Source: Oscillospiraceae bacterium | GTDB lineage: Bacteria > Bacillota > Clostridia > Saccharofermentanales > Saccharofermentanaceae | Length of the DNA stretch: 64,000 bases | Direction of reading: 5' to 3' | NCBI GenBank assembly: GCA_902782125.1 | Contig: CACZMA010000006.1 | Coordinates: 62,001 to 126,000, forward strand | Shown here: positions 16,815 to 25,323 of the stretch, piece after piece | Layout: the number at the start of each line of letters is the position of its first letter | Position numbering within the stretch: the first letter of the stretch is position 1 | Made by a program: the position numbers and the translations under genes | The notes under the pieces: model-generated | Databases searched by the model: none | What the model was told of the DNA's origin: nothing | Seen by the model: only the letters and a program-made list of their open reading frames with translations

Positions 16815-18127
16815 TGAAACGCCTTACGGGCAAACAACTCACGATCTTGGGCGTATCACTCGCCGTAATCCTTCTTGTGGGAGGCGGATACCTCTTCTAT
16901 GCAAAGGTATTCGGCAATGCAGCGAAGATCAAGCTCTACGAGACTGCCGTGCCAGGATACGAATGGAAGGACATTGCAGCCGACAACAACATCGTCAGCG
17001 ACTATCTCTGGAGCCGCACCAAGAAGCTGATGCTCTCTGACGGCAGTATCCTGATCCCGAGCTCATACATGATCGAGGGAAGACTGGTCACGCAGGAAGC
17101 CGAGGTATCGGAGATCTACGATCTGTCTGACCAGGCATTGCTCCTCAAGTGCTATGTCCGCTCGGGCGACCGTCTGGCTGCGGCCTCGCTCAAGAACGAA
17201 GTCATCAAGCAGTTCAAGACCTACACGGGTCTCTATCTGAGCACGGTGGGCGCGGATATCGATTACTCCGTCATATCGGATAACGTCGAATGGCTCGATG
17301 CCTTTCTCGAGTACTATTCGCTCTACGGCACGGCCGACGACTACGAGGAGATAAAGCAGCTTACTGATGCTCTCTTCGACGATAACGGCGAACTAATCCC
17401 GGAATCTCTTACCATCGCGAAATACGTTGACACCATGTATGTCAGCACGGACGATCACGGAGACGGTGACGGGGAGGACTCCAGCCTCGAGCAGATCTAC
17501 GGGGCATTCGTGGGAGAGGAGTCCCAGGAGCAGGTCGACAGGGATGACCCCGAGACCGAGGTCATAGGAGTCAAGATATCTGACATCGACCTCAAGCTCA
17601 TATATAACCTCGAGCAGAACGGCCTGATCGCCGGAGGAAGCTACGACAAGGCGCTCGCGACGGTAAAGGATTCCGTATGCGGCGGAGGCATTCCCTACTA
17701 TGCATATGCGTACCAGAACACCGATTCCGGCATCAACTACATATATTCCGGCACTGAGAATGCGGCGATATCCATGACCGAGACGATCAAGACGATGAAG
17801 AACCTCGCCGAGATGAATGAACTCGATGCGGCATCGTATAACGAGCTCAGGAATCTCATCATGAACACCGGCTTCATCTACATGTACTACTACATAACGA
17901 CCGGCAATTACAGCGAGAACATTGCATACGATGCCTATGTGGATGCGATGCAGATCGCGTTCCTCAAAGGCGATGCCGATCTGTACGGCACGATCTGCAA
18001 CAGGATAGGCATGCGTGTCGCCACCAAGTCGACGAGTTCTGCCCTGTACATGGTCTTTCGTGAAGAAGACGGAAGATATGTGTTCTACGCGTCAGATAAT
18101 TTGGGCGTAAGACTTGCCGTAGGTTAA
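16814..18127 (+). CDS. Membrane-anchored extracellular protein of unknown function
   Basis: A 437-residue protein with a basic N-terminus and one hydrophobic helix (LTILGVSLAVILLVGGGYLF, residues 10-30), probably an uncleaved anchor. The outer domain is rich in paired helices with aromatic residues (DNVEWLDAFLEYYSLYGT, NTGFIYMYYYITTGNYSEN), which recalls the alpha/alpha-toroid of glycoside hydrolase family 8-like proteins. I see no certain catalytic acid, so this is only a structural guess. A short acidic Asp/Glu/Gly stretch interrupts it near residues 215-240. It has its own promoter and a GGAG site. Confidence 0.5.
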   Translation: MKRLTGKQLTILGVSLAVILLVGGGYLFYAKVFGNAAKIKLYETAVPGYEWKDIAADNNIVSDYLWSRTKKLMLSDGSILIPSSYMIEGRLVTQEAEVSEIYDLSDQALLLKCYVRSGDRLAAASLKNEVIKQFKTYTGLYLSTVGADIDYSVISDNVEWLDAFLEYYSLYGTADDYEEIKQLTDALFDDNGELIPESLTIAKYVDTMYVSTDDHGDGDGEDSSLEQIYGAFVGEESQEQVDRDDPETEVIGVKISDIDLKLIYNLEQNGLIAGGSYDKALATVKDSVCGGGIPYYAYAYQNTDSGINYIYSGTENAAISMTETIKTMKNLAEMNELDAASYNELRNLIMNTGFIYMYYYITTGNYSENIAYDAYVDAMQIAFLKGDADLYGTICNRIGMRVATKSTSSALYMVFREEDGRYVFYASDNLGVRLAVG

Positions 18128-18156
18128 TTGAAAACCTACCCTGCTAAGAGTATACT
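18128..18156 (+). promoter_or_regulatory. Promoter of pta-ackA
   Basis: TTGAAA at 18128-18133 and TATACT at 18151-18156 with an ideal 17-base spacer. It leaves a leader of about 40 AT-rich bases before the AAGGAGAG site. Confidence 0.72.
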
Positions 18157-18201
18157 TGCATACGGTTAATTCTAATAAAAATATATATAAGGAGAGTAAC
18201 T

Positions 18202-19290
18202 ATGGCATTTATTGATGACATCATGGCCAGAGCAAAAGCTGACAAGAAGACTATCGTTCTTCCCGAGTCCATGGACAAGAGAACATTTGAGGCTGCCGAG
18301 AAGATCATTAAGGCAGACATGGCGAACATCATCATCATCGGTACACCCGAAGAGATCGCCAAGAATTCCGAAGGTTTTGATATTACGGGCGCTACGATCG
18401 TAGACCCGTTCAACGATCCCAACAAGCAGAAGTATATCGACAAGTTCGTCGAGCTCCGCGGCGTAGACACAATGGTAGCTGCAGCAAAGAAGAAGGCTGA
18501 GAAGAAGGGTCTGTCCGAAGAAGAGACTCAGGCTGAGATCGAGAAGGCTCAGAAGAAGGGCATCACACCCGAGGCTGCTCAGGCTCAGATGGAATCTGAC
18601 TATATGTACTATGCCTGCCTTATGTGCAAGTGCGGTGATGCTGACGGTGCCGTATCCGGTGCGTGCCACTCCACAGGCAACACTATCCGTCCTGCTCTCC
18701 AGCTCCTCAAGATGAAGCCCGGCGTATCTTCCGTATCCGGCTTCTTCCTCATGGATGTACCTGACTGTGATCTCGGTGAGCACGGTCTGTTTATCTTCGC
18801 TGACTGCGCAGTCAACACTGACGTTGATTCTGCAAAGCTCGCTGAGATCGCAATGCTCTCCGCTGAGTCTTTTGAGCAGTTCATCGGTGCTCCTGCTAAG
18901 GTTGCAATGCTCTCATATTCTTCTTACGGTTCTGCAAAGCACGACGACGTTACAAAGGTCGCTGAAGCTGTAAAGATCGCAAAGGAGAAGTATCCTGATC
19001 TCGTTGTTGACGGTGAGCTCCAGCTCGACGCTGCACTCGTTGAAGAGGTAGGTCAGCTCAAGGCACCCGGATCCCCGGTAGCAGGCCATGCCAACACACT
19101 GGTATTCCCTTCACTCGAAGCAGGCAACATCGGCTACAAGCTCGTTCAGAGACTTGCAAAGGCTCCGGCTTACGGACCTGTCCTCCAGGGCCTCGCACTT
19201 CCCGTTAACGACCTGTCCAGAGGATGCAACGCTGACGATATCGTCGGTACTGTTGCCATCACTGCAGTTCAGGCTCAGGCACAGGGCTGA
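18202..19290 (+). CDS. pta: Phosphate acetyltransferase
   Basis: Converts acetyl-CoA and phosphate to acetyl phosphate, which AckA then uses to make ATP. The 362-residue chain starts with the family pattern KKTIVLPESMDKRTFEAAEK and has GADGAVSG-like CGDADGAVSGACHSTGNTIRP and the C-terminal block SRGCNADDIVGTVAITAVQ. It is about 30 residues longer than usual: a Lys/Glu/Ala-rich helix pair (about residues 92-130) replaces the short RKKGMT segment. Codon use is strongly biased towards GCT/CTC/AAG, which suggests high expression. ackA follows after 40 bases. Confidence 0.93.
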   Translation: MAFIDDIMARAKADKKTIVLPESMDKRTFEAAEKIIKADMANIIIIGTPEEIAKNSEGFDITGATIVDPFNDPNKQKYIDKFVELRGVDTMVAAAKKKAEKKGLSEEETQAEIEKAQKKGITPEAAQAQMESDYMYYACLMCKCGDADGAVSGACHSTGNTIRPALQLLKMKPGVSSVSGFFLMDVPDCDLGEHGLFIFADCAVNTDVDSAKLAEIAMLSAESFEQFIGAPAKVAMLSYSSYGSAKHDDVTKVAEAVKIAKEKYPDLVVDGELQLDAALVEEVGQLKAPGSPVAGHANTLVFPSLEAGNIGYKLVQRLAKAPAYGPVLQGLALPVNDLSRGCNADDIVGTVAITAVQAQAQG

Positions 19291-19330
19291 TCAACTCAAA
19301 GTTAACTATTAAGACAGGAGAATAAGTCAA

Positions 19331-20530
19331 ATGAAGATTTTAGTAATCAACTGCGGAAGCTCTTCCGCGAAGTTCCAGCTCTTCGACATCGATACAGGCG
19401 ACGTCCTCGCAAAGGGTAACGCTGAGCGTATCGGCATCGACGGCAAGCTCACATACAAGCCCGCAGGCAAGGACGAGTTCGTCTCCACAGAGCCGATGCC
19501 TGACCACAAGGTTGCAGTCAAGATGATCCTCGACGCCCTTGTCGACAAGGATCACGGCGTTATCGCTGACGTATCCGAGATCGCAGCAGTAGGTCACAGA
19601 GTCCTCCACGGCGGTGAGTACTACTCTGATTCCGTTATCGTTGACGACGATGTTAAGGCTGTTATCAAGAAGTGCTTCCCTCTGGGACCTCTGCACAACC
19701 CTGCAAACCTCATCGGTATCGAGGCATGCGAGTCAGTTCTTCCCGCAGGCACACCTCAGGTCGCAGTATTCGATACTGCTTTCCACATGACAATGCCCCC
19801 GAAAGCTTACACATATGCTCTTCCTTATGAGCTCTCCGAGAAGTATTCGATCCGCCGTTACGGCTTCCACGGTACATCTCACCGTTATGTAAGCAAGAGA
19901 GTTGCAGAGTTCCTCGGCAGAGATTACAACTCCATCAAGACCATCACATGCCACCTCGGCAACGGTTCTTCCTTTGCTGCAGTCAAGAACGGCAAGTGCG
20001 TTGACACATCAATGGGTCTCACACCGCTCGCAGGCATCTGCATGGGTACAAGAACAGGCGACATCGATCCGGCAATCGTTCCTTTCCTCATGAAGAACGA
20101 GAACCTCACACCTGACGAGATGGATACACTCCTCAACAAGAAGTCCGGCGTACAGGGTCTGTCCGGCGTATCTTCCGACTTCAGAGATCTCGAGAAGGCT
20201 AAGAACGAAGGCAACGAGCGTGCAGCTCTCGCACTCGAGATGTTCGCATACCAGGGCAAGAAGATCATCGGCTCCTATGCTGCAGCAATGGAAGGCGTTG
20301 ACGTTATCGTCTTCACTGCAGGCATCGGCGAGAATACAGACACGATGAGAAAGGCTATGTGCGAAGGACTCGAGTTCATGGGCGTTGAGTTCGACGACGC
20401 TGCAAACGACGGCCTCAGAGGCAAGGAAGCCATCATCTCCAAGCCTTCTTCAAAGGTAACGGTCTGCGTTATCCCCACGAACGAAGAGCTCGCTATCGCT
20501 CAGGAGACAGAAGCACTCGTAAGAAAGTGA
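19331..20530 (+). CDS. ackA: Acetate kinase
   Basis: Makes ATP and acetate from acetyl phosphate, the energy-conserving last step of fermentation to acetate. The 399-residue protein has [17 protein letters not shown], the phosphate-binding N-terminus, [14 protein letters not shown], and the adenosine-site TAGIGENTD block, all canonical. The AGGAG site lies 11 bases from the ATG. It forms a two-gene operon with pta and is followed by a strong terminator. Codon use is as biased as in pta. Confidence 0.96.
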   Translation: MKILVINCGSSSAKFQLFDIDTGDVLAKGNAERIGIDGKLTYKPAGKDEFVSTEPMPDHKVAVKMILDALVDKDHGVIADVSEIAAVGHRVLHGGEYYSDSVIVDDDVKAVIKKCFPLGPLHNPANLIGIEACESVLPAGTPQVAVFDTAFHMTMPPKAYTYALPYELSEKYSIRRYGFHGTSHRYVSKRVAEFLGRDYNSIKTITCHLGNGSSFAAVKNGKCVDTSMGLTPLAGICMGTRTGDIDPAIVPFLMKNENLTPDEMDTLLNKKSGVQGLSGVSSDFRDLEKAKNEGNERAALALEMFAYQGKKIIGSYAAAMEGVDVIVFTAGIGENTDTMRKAMCEGLEFMGVEFDDAANDGLRGKEAIISKPSSKVTVCVIPTNEELAIAQETEALVRK

Positions 20531-20554
20531 TCTTCCACTGACAAAGCAAAACAT

Positions 20555-20587
20555 AAGCCCTGCTTTTATCGAGCAGGGCTTTTTTCT
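20555..20587 (+). terminator. Rho-independent terminator of pta-ackA
   Basis: AGCCCTGCT and AGCAGGGCT form a perfect 9-bp stem around a 7-base loop, followed by TTTTTCT. Confidence 0.93.
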
Positions 20588-20593
20588 AATAAT

Positions 20594-20672
20594 TCCTGAG
20601 CGAGGCGTTGCCTGCGAGCGATTTCCGCACAAGCGCAGCGCGGAGGACCTAAGCGAGCAGGGAATGCTGAGC
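20594..20672. repeat. Nested inverted repeat related to the one at 13673-13743
   Basis: ATTCCTG (about 20592) and CAGGGAAT (about 20666) can pair at the outside, with CCGC and GCGG hairpin arms in the centre. The core 20623-20650 shares TTCCGCA, GCGCA, AGCGC and GAGGACCT with 13692-13719 on the same strand. It lies between the ackA terminator and the convergent ktrA stop. Confidence 0.45.
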
Positions 20673-20676
20673 GAGC

Positions 20677-21330
20677 TTAATAATTGAGATGCATATGCTT
20701 CTTGATATCGCTGTCCTTGCCGAGGATCATGACTGCCGTACCGGCTTCGAACACCGTATCGGGCGCGATCTCCATATTGAGCACTCCGTCTTTCCTGATG
20801 CCGAGGACATTGAGATGCATGTTCTGTCTGATATTGAGTTCGATGATGCTCTTGCCGACCCATTTCTCGGGAACCTTGAGCTCGAAGATCGAGTATTCGC
20901 CGGGGACATCGATATAGTCTTGGATCCGTGATGAACTGTATCTTACTGCAGACCAGTCTGCCATGAAGCGTTCGGGGAAGACTACGGCATCGGCACCGTT
21001 GCGGAGCAGGAACTTCTCGTGGACCTGACGTGACGCGCGTGAGACAACGAACTTGGCACCGGATTCTTTAAGCAGGGAAGTAGCTTCAAGTGAGGATTGG
21101 AAGTTATCTCCTATTGAGACGAAGCACACATCAAAGTTCGATACGCCGATCGTGCTTATGAATTCGGGATCGGTTGCATCTCCGATGAGCGAGCTCGTGA
21201 CATATTCGAGTACGGGCTGAAGGTTCTTCTCGCAGTTGTCAACGGCGAGGATCTCATCACCTATCTCAGCGAGTTTCTTGATGAGGTGATATCCGAATCT
21301 TCCTGTTCCGACTACCAAAATGCTTTTCAT
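20677..21330 (-). CDS. ktrA: KtrA/TrkA-type potassium channel gating subunit
   Basis: The 217-residue cytosolic protein has an RCK_N Rossmann domain (SILVVGTGRFGYHLIKKL with GxGxxG, then the acidic LAVDN) and a C-terminal RCK_C domain (about residues 140-217). KtrA rings bind ATP/ADP and gate the membrane subunit KtrB for potassium uptake. It lies 19 bases behind the ktrB-type gene on the same strand with an AAAGGA site, so the pair is one operon. It is near the 220-residue size usual for Ktr proteins. Confidence 0.88.
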   Translation of the reverse strand: MKSILVVGTGRFGYHLIKKLAEIGDEILAVDNCEKNLQPVLEYVTSSLIGDATDPEFISTIGVSNFDVCFVSIGDNFQSSLEATSLLKESGAKFVVSRASRQVHEKFLLRNGADAVVFPERFMADWSAVRYSSSRIQDYIDVPGEYSIFELKVPEKWVGKSIIELNIRQNMHLNVLGIRKDGVLNMEIAPDTVFEAGTAVMILGKDSDIKKHMHLNY

Positions 21331-21349
21331 GTTCTTGATCCTTTCCGTC

Positions 21350-22690
21350 TTAACCGACTGCTATATGATCTTCAGGATACTGGCCTGCATATACCTTCCG
21401 TCTTGCGACTGCGGCAAAGACCAGCGTAAGGCCGCCTACACGGCCGGTGTACATAATTATGCAGAGTATTATTTTCGAGGCGATGCCGAGTGTAGGGGTG
21501 ATGCCGAGTGTGAGACCTACGGTAGCTACGGCTGAGGCACACTCGAACAGCGTGGAACGCATCGGGATGTTCTCTATCATGCTGATGAGGACCGAACCTG
21601 CGATGAACAGGATCATGTCGAGCGAGAATACTGCCACAGCAGATTCGACCGTCTCCAGAGGTATCTTTCTCTTATAGCAGGAAGGCGCCTTCTCACGTCT
21701 GAAGACGGAGATCATCGCAAGGTACAGGATCGCCACCGTGGTGATCTTCATACCGCCCGCAGTGGAACCCGGAGCACCGCCTATCAGCATCAGGATTATC
21801 GTCATGCAGATGCCGGCATCGGAGAAAGTGTTGTAATCAGTCGTATTGAAGCCTGCTGTCCTCGGCGTGATCGCCTGGAACAGCGAAGACAGGATCCTCT
21901 CCTTCATCGGCATGTCGCCGTATTCGAAGATAAACAGCAGCACCGCAGGGATAAGGATGAGGATGACTTCACAGACGAGGATCATCTTGCTCTGCGTGCT
22001 GTAATGAGTGATGTGGTATCCGTGGTCCTTGATGTCTCTCCATGTAAGGAAACCGAGACCGCCGGTCAGGATCAGGATAAACAAAGTGATGACGATGAGA
22101 GGGTTGTCGTAATAGGGCATCATCGAAGAATAGTCGCCGTGAGCACCGTTCAGGTCAAAGCCGGCATTACAGAACGCCGAGATGGACGAGAACAGGGCAC
22201 GCCATAATCCTGGGAAAAAGCCGTATTCCTGTATGAACACCGGCGCCATCAGGGCAGCTCCCGCAAGCTCGAAAATGATCACTCCCTTTACTATGAAGCC
22301 GGTATACCTTACGATGCCGCCAAGGTTCGGTGCAGACACCGCTTCCTGCATGGTGGATCTCGTCGACAGGCCGATCTGCTTGCCGGTCAGGCTGGTAAGC
22401 ATTACCGTGAGCGTTACGACGCCCATACCGCCGATCTGGATAAGTATGAGGATGACCACCTGACCGAAGATCGACCATGTGGCCTGGGTATCTCTGACTA
22501 TGAGGCCGGTAACGCAGCTTGCCGATGTCGCGGTAAAGAAGGCATCGATGAAGTTCGTCCAGTTGCCGTCCTTGGAAGAGATGGGAAGCATGAGGAGCAG
22601 CGCACCTATAAGGATTAACGTAATAAAACCCAGAAGTATAGTCTGGGCTCCCGATATCTTATGCGGCTTTTTATTACTTCTGCTTTCCAT
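21350..22690 (-). CDS. ktrB: KtrB/TrkH-type potassium uptake membrane subunit
   Basis: The 446-residue polytopic protein has the four pore repeats of the TrkH/KtrB superfamily, including ATSASCVTGLIVRDT, SAFCNAGFDLNG, TPRTAGFNTTDY and ASAVATVGLTLGITP. Each carries the filter Gly that binds K+. It imports K+ (often Na+-coupled) with KtrA. There is no Shine-Dalgarno site: the DNA reads TATAAT, six bases, then ATG, so the mRNA is probably leaderless. No other start is possible before the first membrane helix. Confidence 0.9.
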   Translation of the reverse strand: MESRSNKKPHKISGAQTILLGFITLILIGALLLMLPISSKDGNWTNFIDAFFTATSASCVTGLIVRDTQATWSIFGQVVILILIQIGGMGVVTLTVMLTSLTGKQIGLSTRSTMQEAVSAPNLGGIVRYTGFIVKGVIIFELAGAALMAPVFIQEYGFFPGLWRALFSSISAFCNAGFDLNGAHGDYSSMMPYYDNPLIVITLFILILTGGLGFLTWRDIKDHGYHITHYSTQSKMILVCEVILILIPAVLLFIFEYGDMPMKERILSSLFQAITPRTAGFNTTDYNTFSDAGICMTIILMLIGGAPGSTAGGMKITTVAILYLAMISVFRREKAPSCYKRKIPLETVESAVAVFSLDMILFIAGSVLISMIENIPMRSTLFECASAVATVGLTLGITPTLGIASKIILCIIMYTGRVGGLTLVFAAVARRKVYAGQYPEDHIAVG

Positions 22691-22696
22691 AGGCTA

Positions 22697-22725
22697 ATTA
22701 TATCCATTTACCCTGTTATGTCCAA
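22697..22725 (-). promoter_or_regulatory. Promoter of ktrBA placing the mRNA start at the ATG
   Basis: On the minus strand TTGGAC and TATAAT are spaced by 17 bases. Only six bases (TAGCCT) separate the -10 hexamer from the ktrB ATG, so the transcript should begin at or within a base or two of the start codon. Confidence 0.72.
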
Positions 22726-22764
22726 ATAATAGTTCTCATCCGGACAGAAATACTTCCCCATAAC

Positions 22765-22773
22765 TGATATAAT
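22765..22773 (+). promoter_or_regulatory. Extended -10 promoter of pcrA
   Basis: TGATATAAT, identical to the element in front of the SpoU methyltransferase gene at 14318. The -35 region is poor. Confidence 0.6.
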
Positions 22774-22810
22774 CATCTAGCAAAGAGAATAAGCTTGGGA
22801 GATCAGAGTT

Positions 22811-25264
22811 TTGAGTGACGAGAATAACAACGGCAACAGCGACTTTTTTGCCGAATTAGAGAGCATATACGGTTCAGGAGCCGATGCGGAACTTGCAAGG
22901 TCCGCAGACGACCTCCTGGAAGGCCTTAACAATGAGCAGCGCGAAGCAGTGACCCATCTTGACGGGCCTCTGCTCATACTTGCGGGCGCAGGTTCGGGCA
23001 AGACCAGGGTCATCACCTACCGCATCGCATACATGATGAAGAAGCACAACGTACCGCCGCAGTCGATCCTGGCGATCACGTTTACCAATAAGGCTGCAAA
23101 CGAGATGCGTGAGAGGATCACGAACCTCGTGGGCAACAGCTCGAGATATATCTGGTGCGGTACTTTCCACAGCATTTTCGCGAGGATACTGAGGAAGCAT
23201 GCCAAGCTGCTCGGCTATGAGGACAACTTCACGATCATCGATACCGATGACCAGCTTAAGATAGTCAGGGATTCCATGAAGGAACTCGAGGTGCCGGAGA
23301 GCAGGTTCAAGCCGAGGTCCATCCTGGGCGAGATCTCCAACGCCAAGAACAAGCTCATGGACGTTCAGGCATATACCGCTTATGCCGGCGGGGATTATTT
23401 CCTCGCGAACTGCGCCAGGGTGTACAAGAGATATACCGAGAAGCTCACTTCCAACAACGCGATGGACTTCGACGATATCCTGGTCAACATGGTGAAGCTC
23501 CTCGAGGGCAACCCCGATATCTGCGCGCAGTATCAGGCTAAGTTCAGGTACATCATGGTCGACGAGTATCAGGATACGAACATGCCCCAGTACAGGGCGG
23601 TCATGCTGCTCGCACAGGCTCACCACAATATCTGCGTGGTAGGCGACGATGACCAGTCGATCTACTCTTTCAGAGGCGCTGACGTAAGGCTAATCCTGAG
23701 GTTCGAGAAGGATTTCCCGGGTTCGAAGGTCATCAAGCTCGAAGAGAACTACAGGTCCACCAAGACCATCCTTGAAGCTGCGAACAATGTCATCGCTCAC
23801 AATTCGAAGCGTAAGGAGAAGCGCCTGCGCACATCCGGCGAAGAAGGCGAGAAGATAATCGTCATGAACGCCGATACGGGAATAGACGAGGCCGGATTCA
23901 TCGCCAAGACGATACAGATGATGGCGGACAAGGGCAAGTTCAAGTACTCCGACTGCGCCGTGCTCTACAGGATGAACGCACTCTCGGTCAATGTGGAGAA
24001 GGCGCTGCATAATGCAGGCATCCCGTTCAAGGTATACGGCGGAATGAGGTTCTACGACCGTAAGGAGATCAAGGACGTTCTCGCATACCTGAGACTCATC
24101 AACGACACGAGAGACAATATCGCTTTCGAGCGCATCATCAATGTTCCGAGAAGGGGCATCGGCGATCAGACGATAGACAGGATGAGGACCATCGCGATAG
24201 ACCGCGGTGTAAGCCTCTTTGACGTCGCGCGTGACTGTCTTGACTATCCCGAACTGGGAAGGGCATCGGCAAAGCTTTTGAACTTTACCTCTATGATCGA
24301 ATCCATGCGCGAGGAGCTCATCACGGGCGTCATGGACTTCAAGGAGTTCGTGGAGCATGTGGAGAACACCTCGGGCATCATCGATGACATCATCTCCCAG
24401 CGTGAGAAGAAGGGCGAGATGGTCGACAGAGTCGAGAACCTGAAAGAGCTCTTATCGGAAGCTGCGCTCTTCGATCAGGAACACCGTACGGAAGCAGGCA
24501 GCAAGGACGAGCCTCTGGAGATAGTAACGGACGGCGATGACGGCAACACGTTCATCCTGGATGACAGCCTCTTCGATTCTGAGACATCATCTACCACGGA
24601 AGGCATCCTGAAGCTCTATCTCGAGAATGCCGCACTCTATGCCGAAGGCGATAACTTCGATGACAGCGATGACTTCGTCAGGCTCATGTCCATCCACAGC
24701 GCCAAGGGCCTCGAGTTCGGCGCGGTGTTCATCATCGGCGCAGAAGAAGGCGTGTTCCCGAGCTACCGTTCCATTCAGACGGAGAGCGAGACGGAGGAAG
24801 AGAGACGCCTCATGTATGTCGCGATAACCAGAGCCAAGAAGAACCTGTTCATAGTCCTTGCCCAGCAGAGAATGCTTTTCGGACAGACGCAGTGCAACAG
24901 GCCGTCGAGGTTCTTAAGGGAGATCTCCCCGGATCTGCTCTATCTCATGGGCGGAAGAAGGGAGAGACCTGCGGACGGCAGCGCATCTTCAGTATCTTCG
25001 CCTTCGCGCGAATCGGCCAGGAAGGTCATCTCCTCGGCACTGTCTTCGCAGTTCGACAGGAAGAATGACAAGGCCAAGAAGAAGGAAGAGGGAGTTCTCA
25101 CTCCCGATGACCTTACAGAGGGCATGAAGGTCGTTCACCCGAGGTTCGGCGAAGGCGTCATCCTCAAGGTCGAGAAGGTCGGAGGCGACGCGCTCGTTAC
25201 CGTTGATTTCGACGGAATGAGGAAGAACATGCTCGCGGGATCGGCCAACCTTAAAAAAGCATAA
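22811..25264 (+). CDS. pcrA: ATP-dependent DNA helicase PcrA/UvrD (superfamily 1)
   Basis: A 3'-5' DNA helicase for repair and replication-fork clearing. Motifs in order: Q motif (LNNEQREAV), Walker A ([15 protein letters not shown]), Ia, II (VDEYQDTN), III (VGDDDQSIYSFRGAD), IV, V (MSIHSAKGLEFGAVF) and VI (VAITRAKKNLF). At 817 residues it is longer than the usual 720-740. The extra parts are an acidic N-terminal 37 residues and an acidic insert (about 555-600, Asp/Thr/Ser rich) before motif V. The C-terminal Tudor-like domain (VHPRFGEGVILKVE) is present. The start is TTG with GGGAG upstream. Confidence 0.92.
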   Translation: MSDENNNGNSDFFAELESIYGSGADAELARSADDLLEGLNNEQREAVTHLDGPLLILAGAGSGKTRVITYRIAYMMKKHNVPPQSILAITFTNKAANEMRERITNLVGNSSRYIWCGTFHSIFARILRKHAKLLGYEDNFTIIDTDDQLKIVRDSMKELEVPESRFKPRSILGEISNAKNKLMDVQAYTAYAGGDYFLANCARVYKRYTEKLTSNNAMDFDDILVNMVKLLEGNPDICAQYQAKFRYIMVDEYQDTNMPQYRAVMLLAQAHHNICVVGDDDQSIYSFRGADVRLILRFEKDFPGSKVIKLEENYRSTKTILEAANNVIAHNSKRKEKRLRTSGEEGEKIIVMNADTGIDEAGFIAKTIQMMADKGKFKYSDCAVLYRMNALSVNVEKALHNAGIPFKVYGGMRFYDRKEIKDVLAYLRLINDTRDNIAFERIINVPRRGIGDQTIDRMRTIAIDRGVSLFDVARDCLDYPELGRASAKLLNFTSMIESMREELITGVMDFKEFVEHVENTSGIIDDIISQREKKGEMVDRVENLKELLSEAALFDQEHRTEAGSKDEPLEIVTDGDDGNTFILDDSLFDSETSSTTEGILKLYLENAALYAEGDNFDDSDDFVRLMSIHSAKGLEFGAVFIIGAEEGVFPSYRSIQTESETEEERRLMYVAITRAKKNLFIVLAQQRMLFGQTQCNRPSRFLREISPDLLYLMGGRRERPADGSASSVSSPSRESARKVISSALSSQFDRKNDKAKKKEEGVLTPDDLTEGMKVVHPRFGEGVILKVEKVGGDALVTVDFDGMRKNMLAGSANLKKA

Positions 25265-25279
25265 AAAATATATTATAAT
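25251..25279 (+). promoter_or_regulatory. Promoter of the dGTPase-like gene
   Basis: TTAAAA and TATAAT with a 17-base spacer, overlapping the end of pcrA. Confidence 0.5.
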
Positions 25280-25323
25280 TAAGTGTTTAGACTATCTTTC
25301 CGGGGAAGAAGGGAGATTCTTTG

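Noticed and set aside
22874..23626. 250-codon minus-strand frame opposite pcrA
   Set aside because: Pure antisense of a helicase with clear motifs on the plus strand; no ribosome site.
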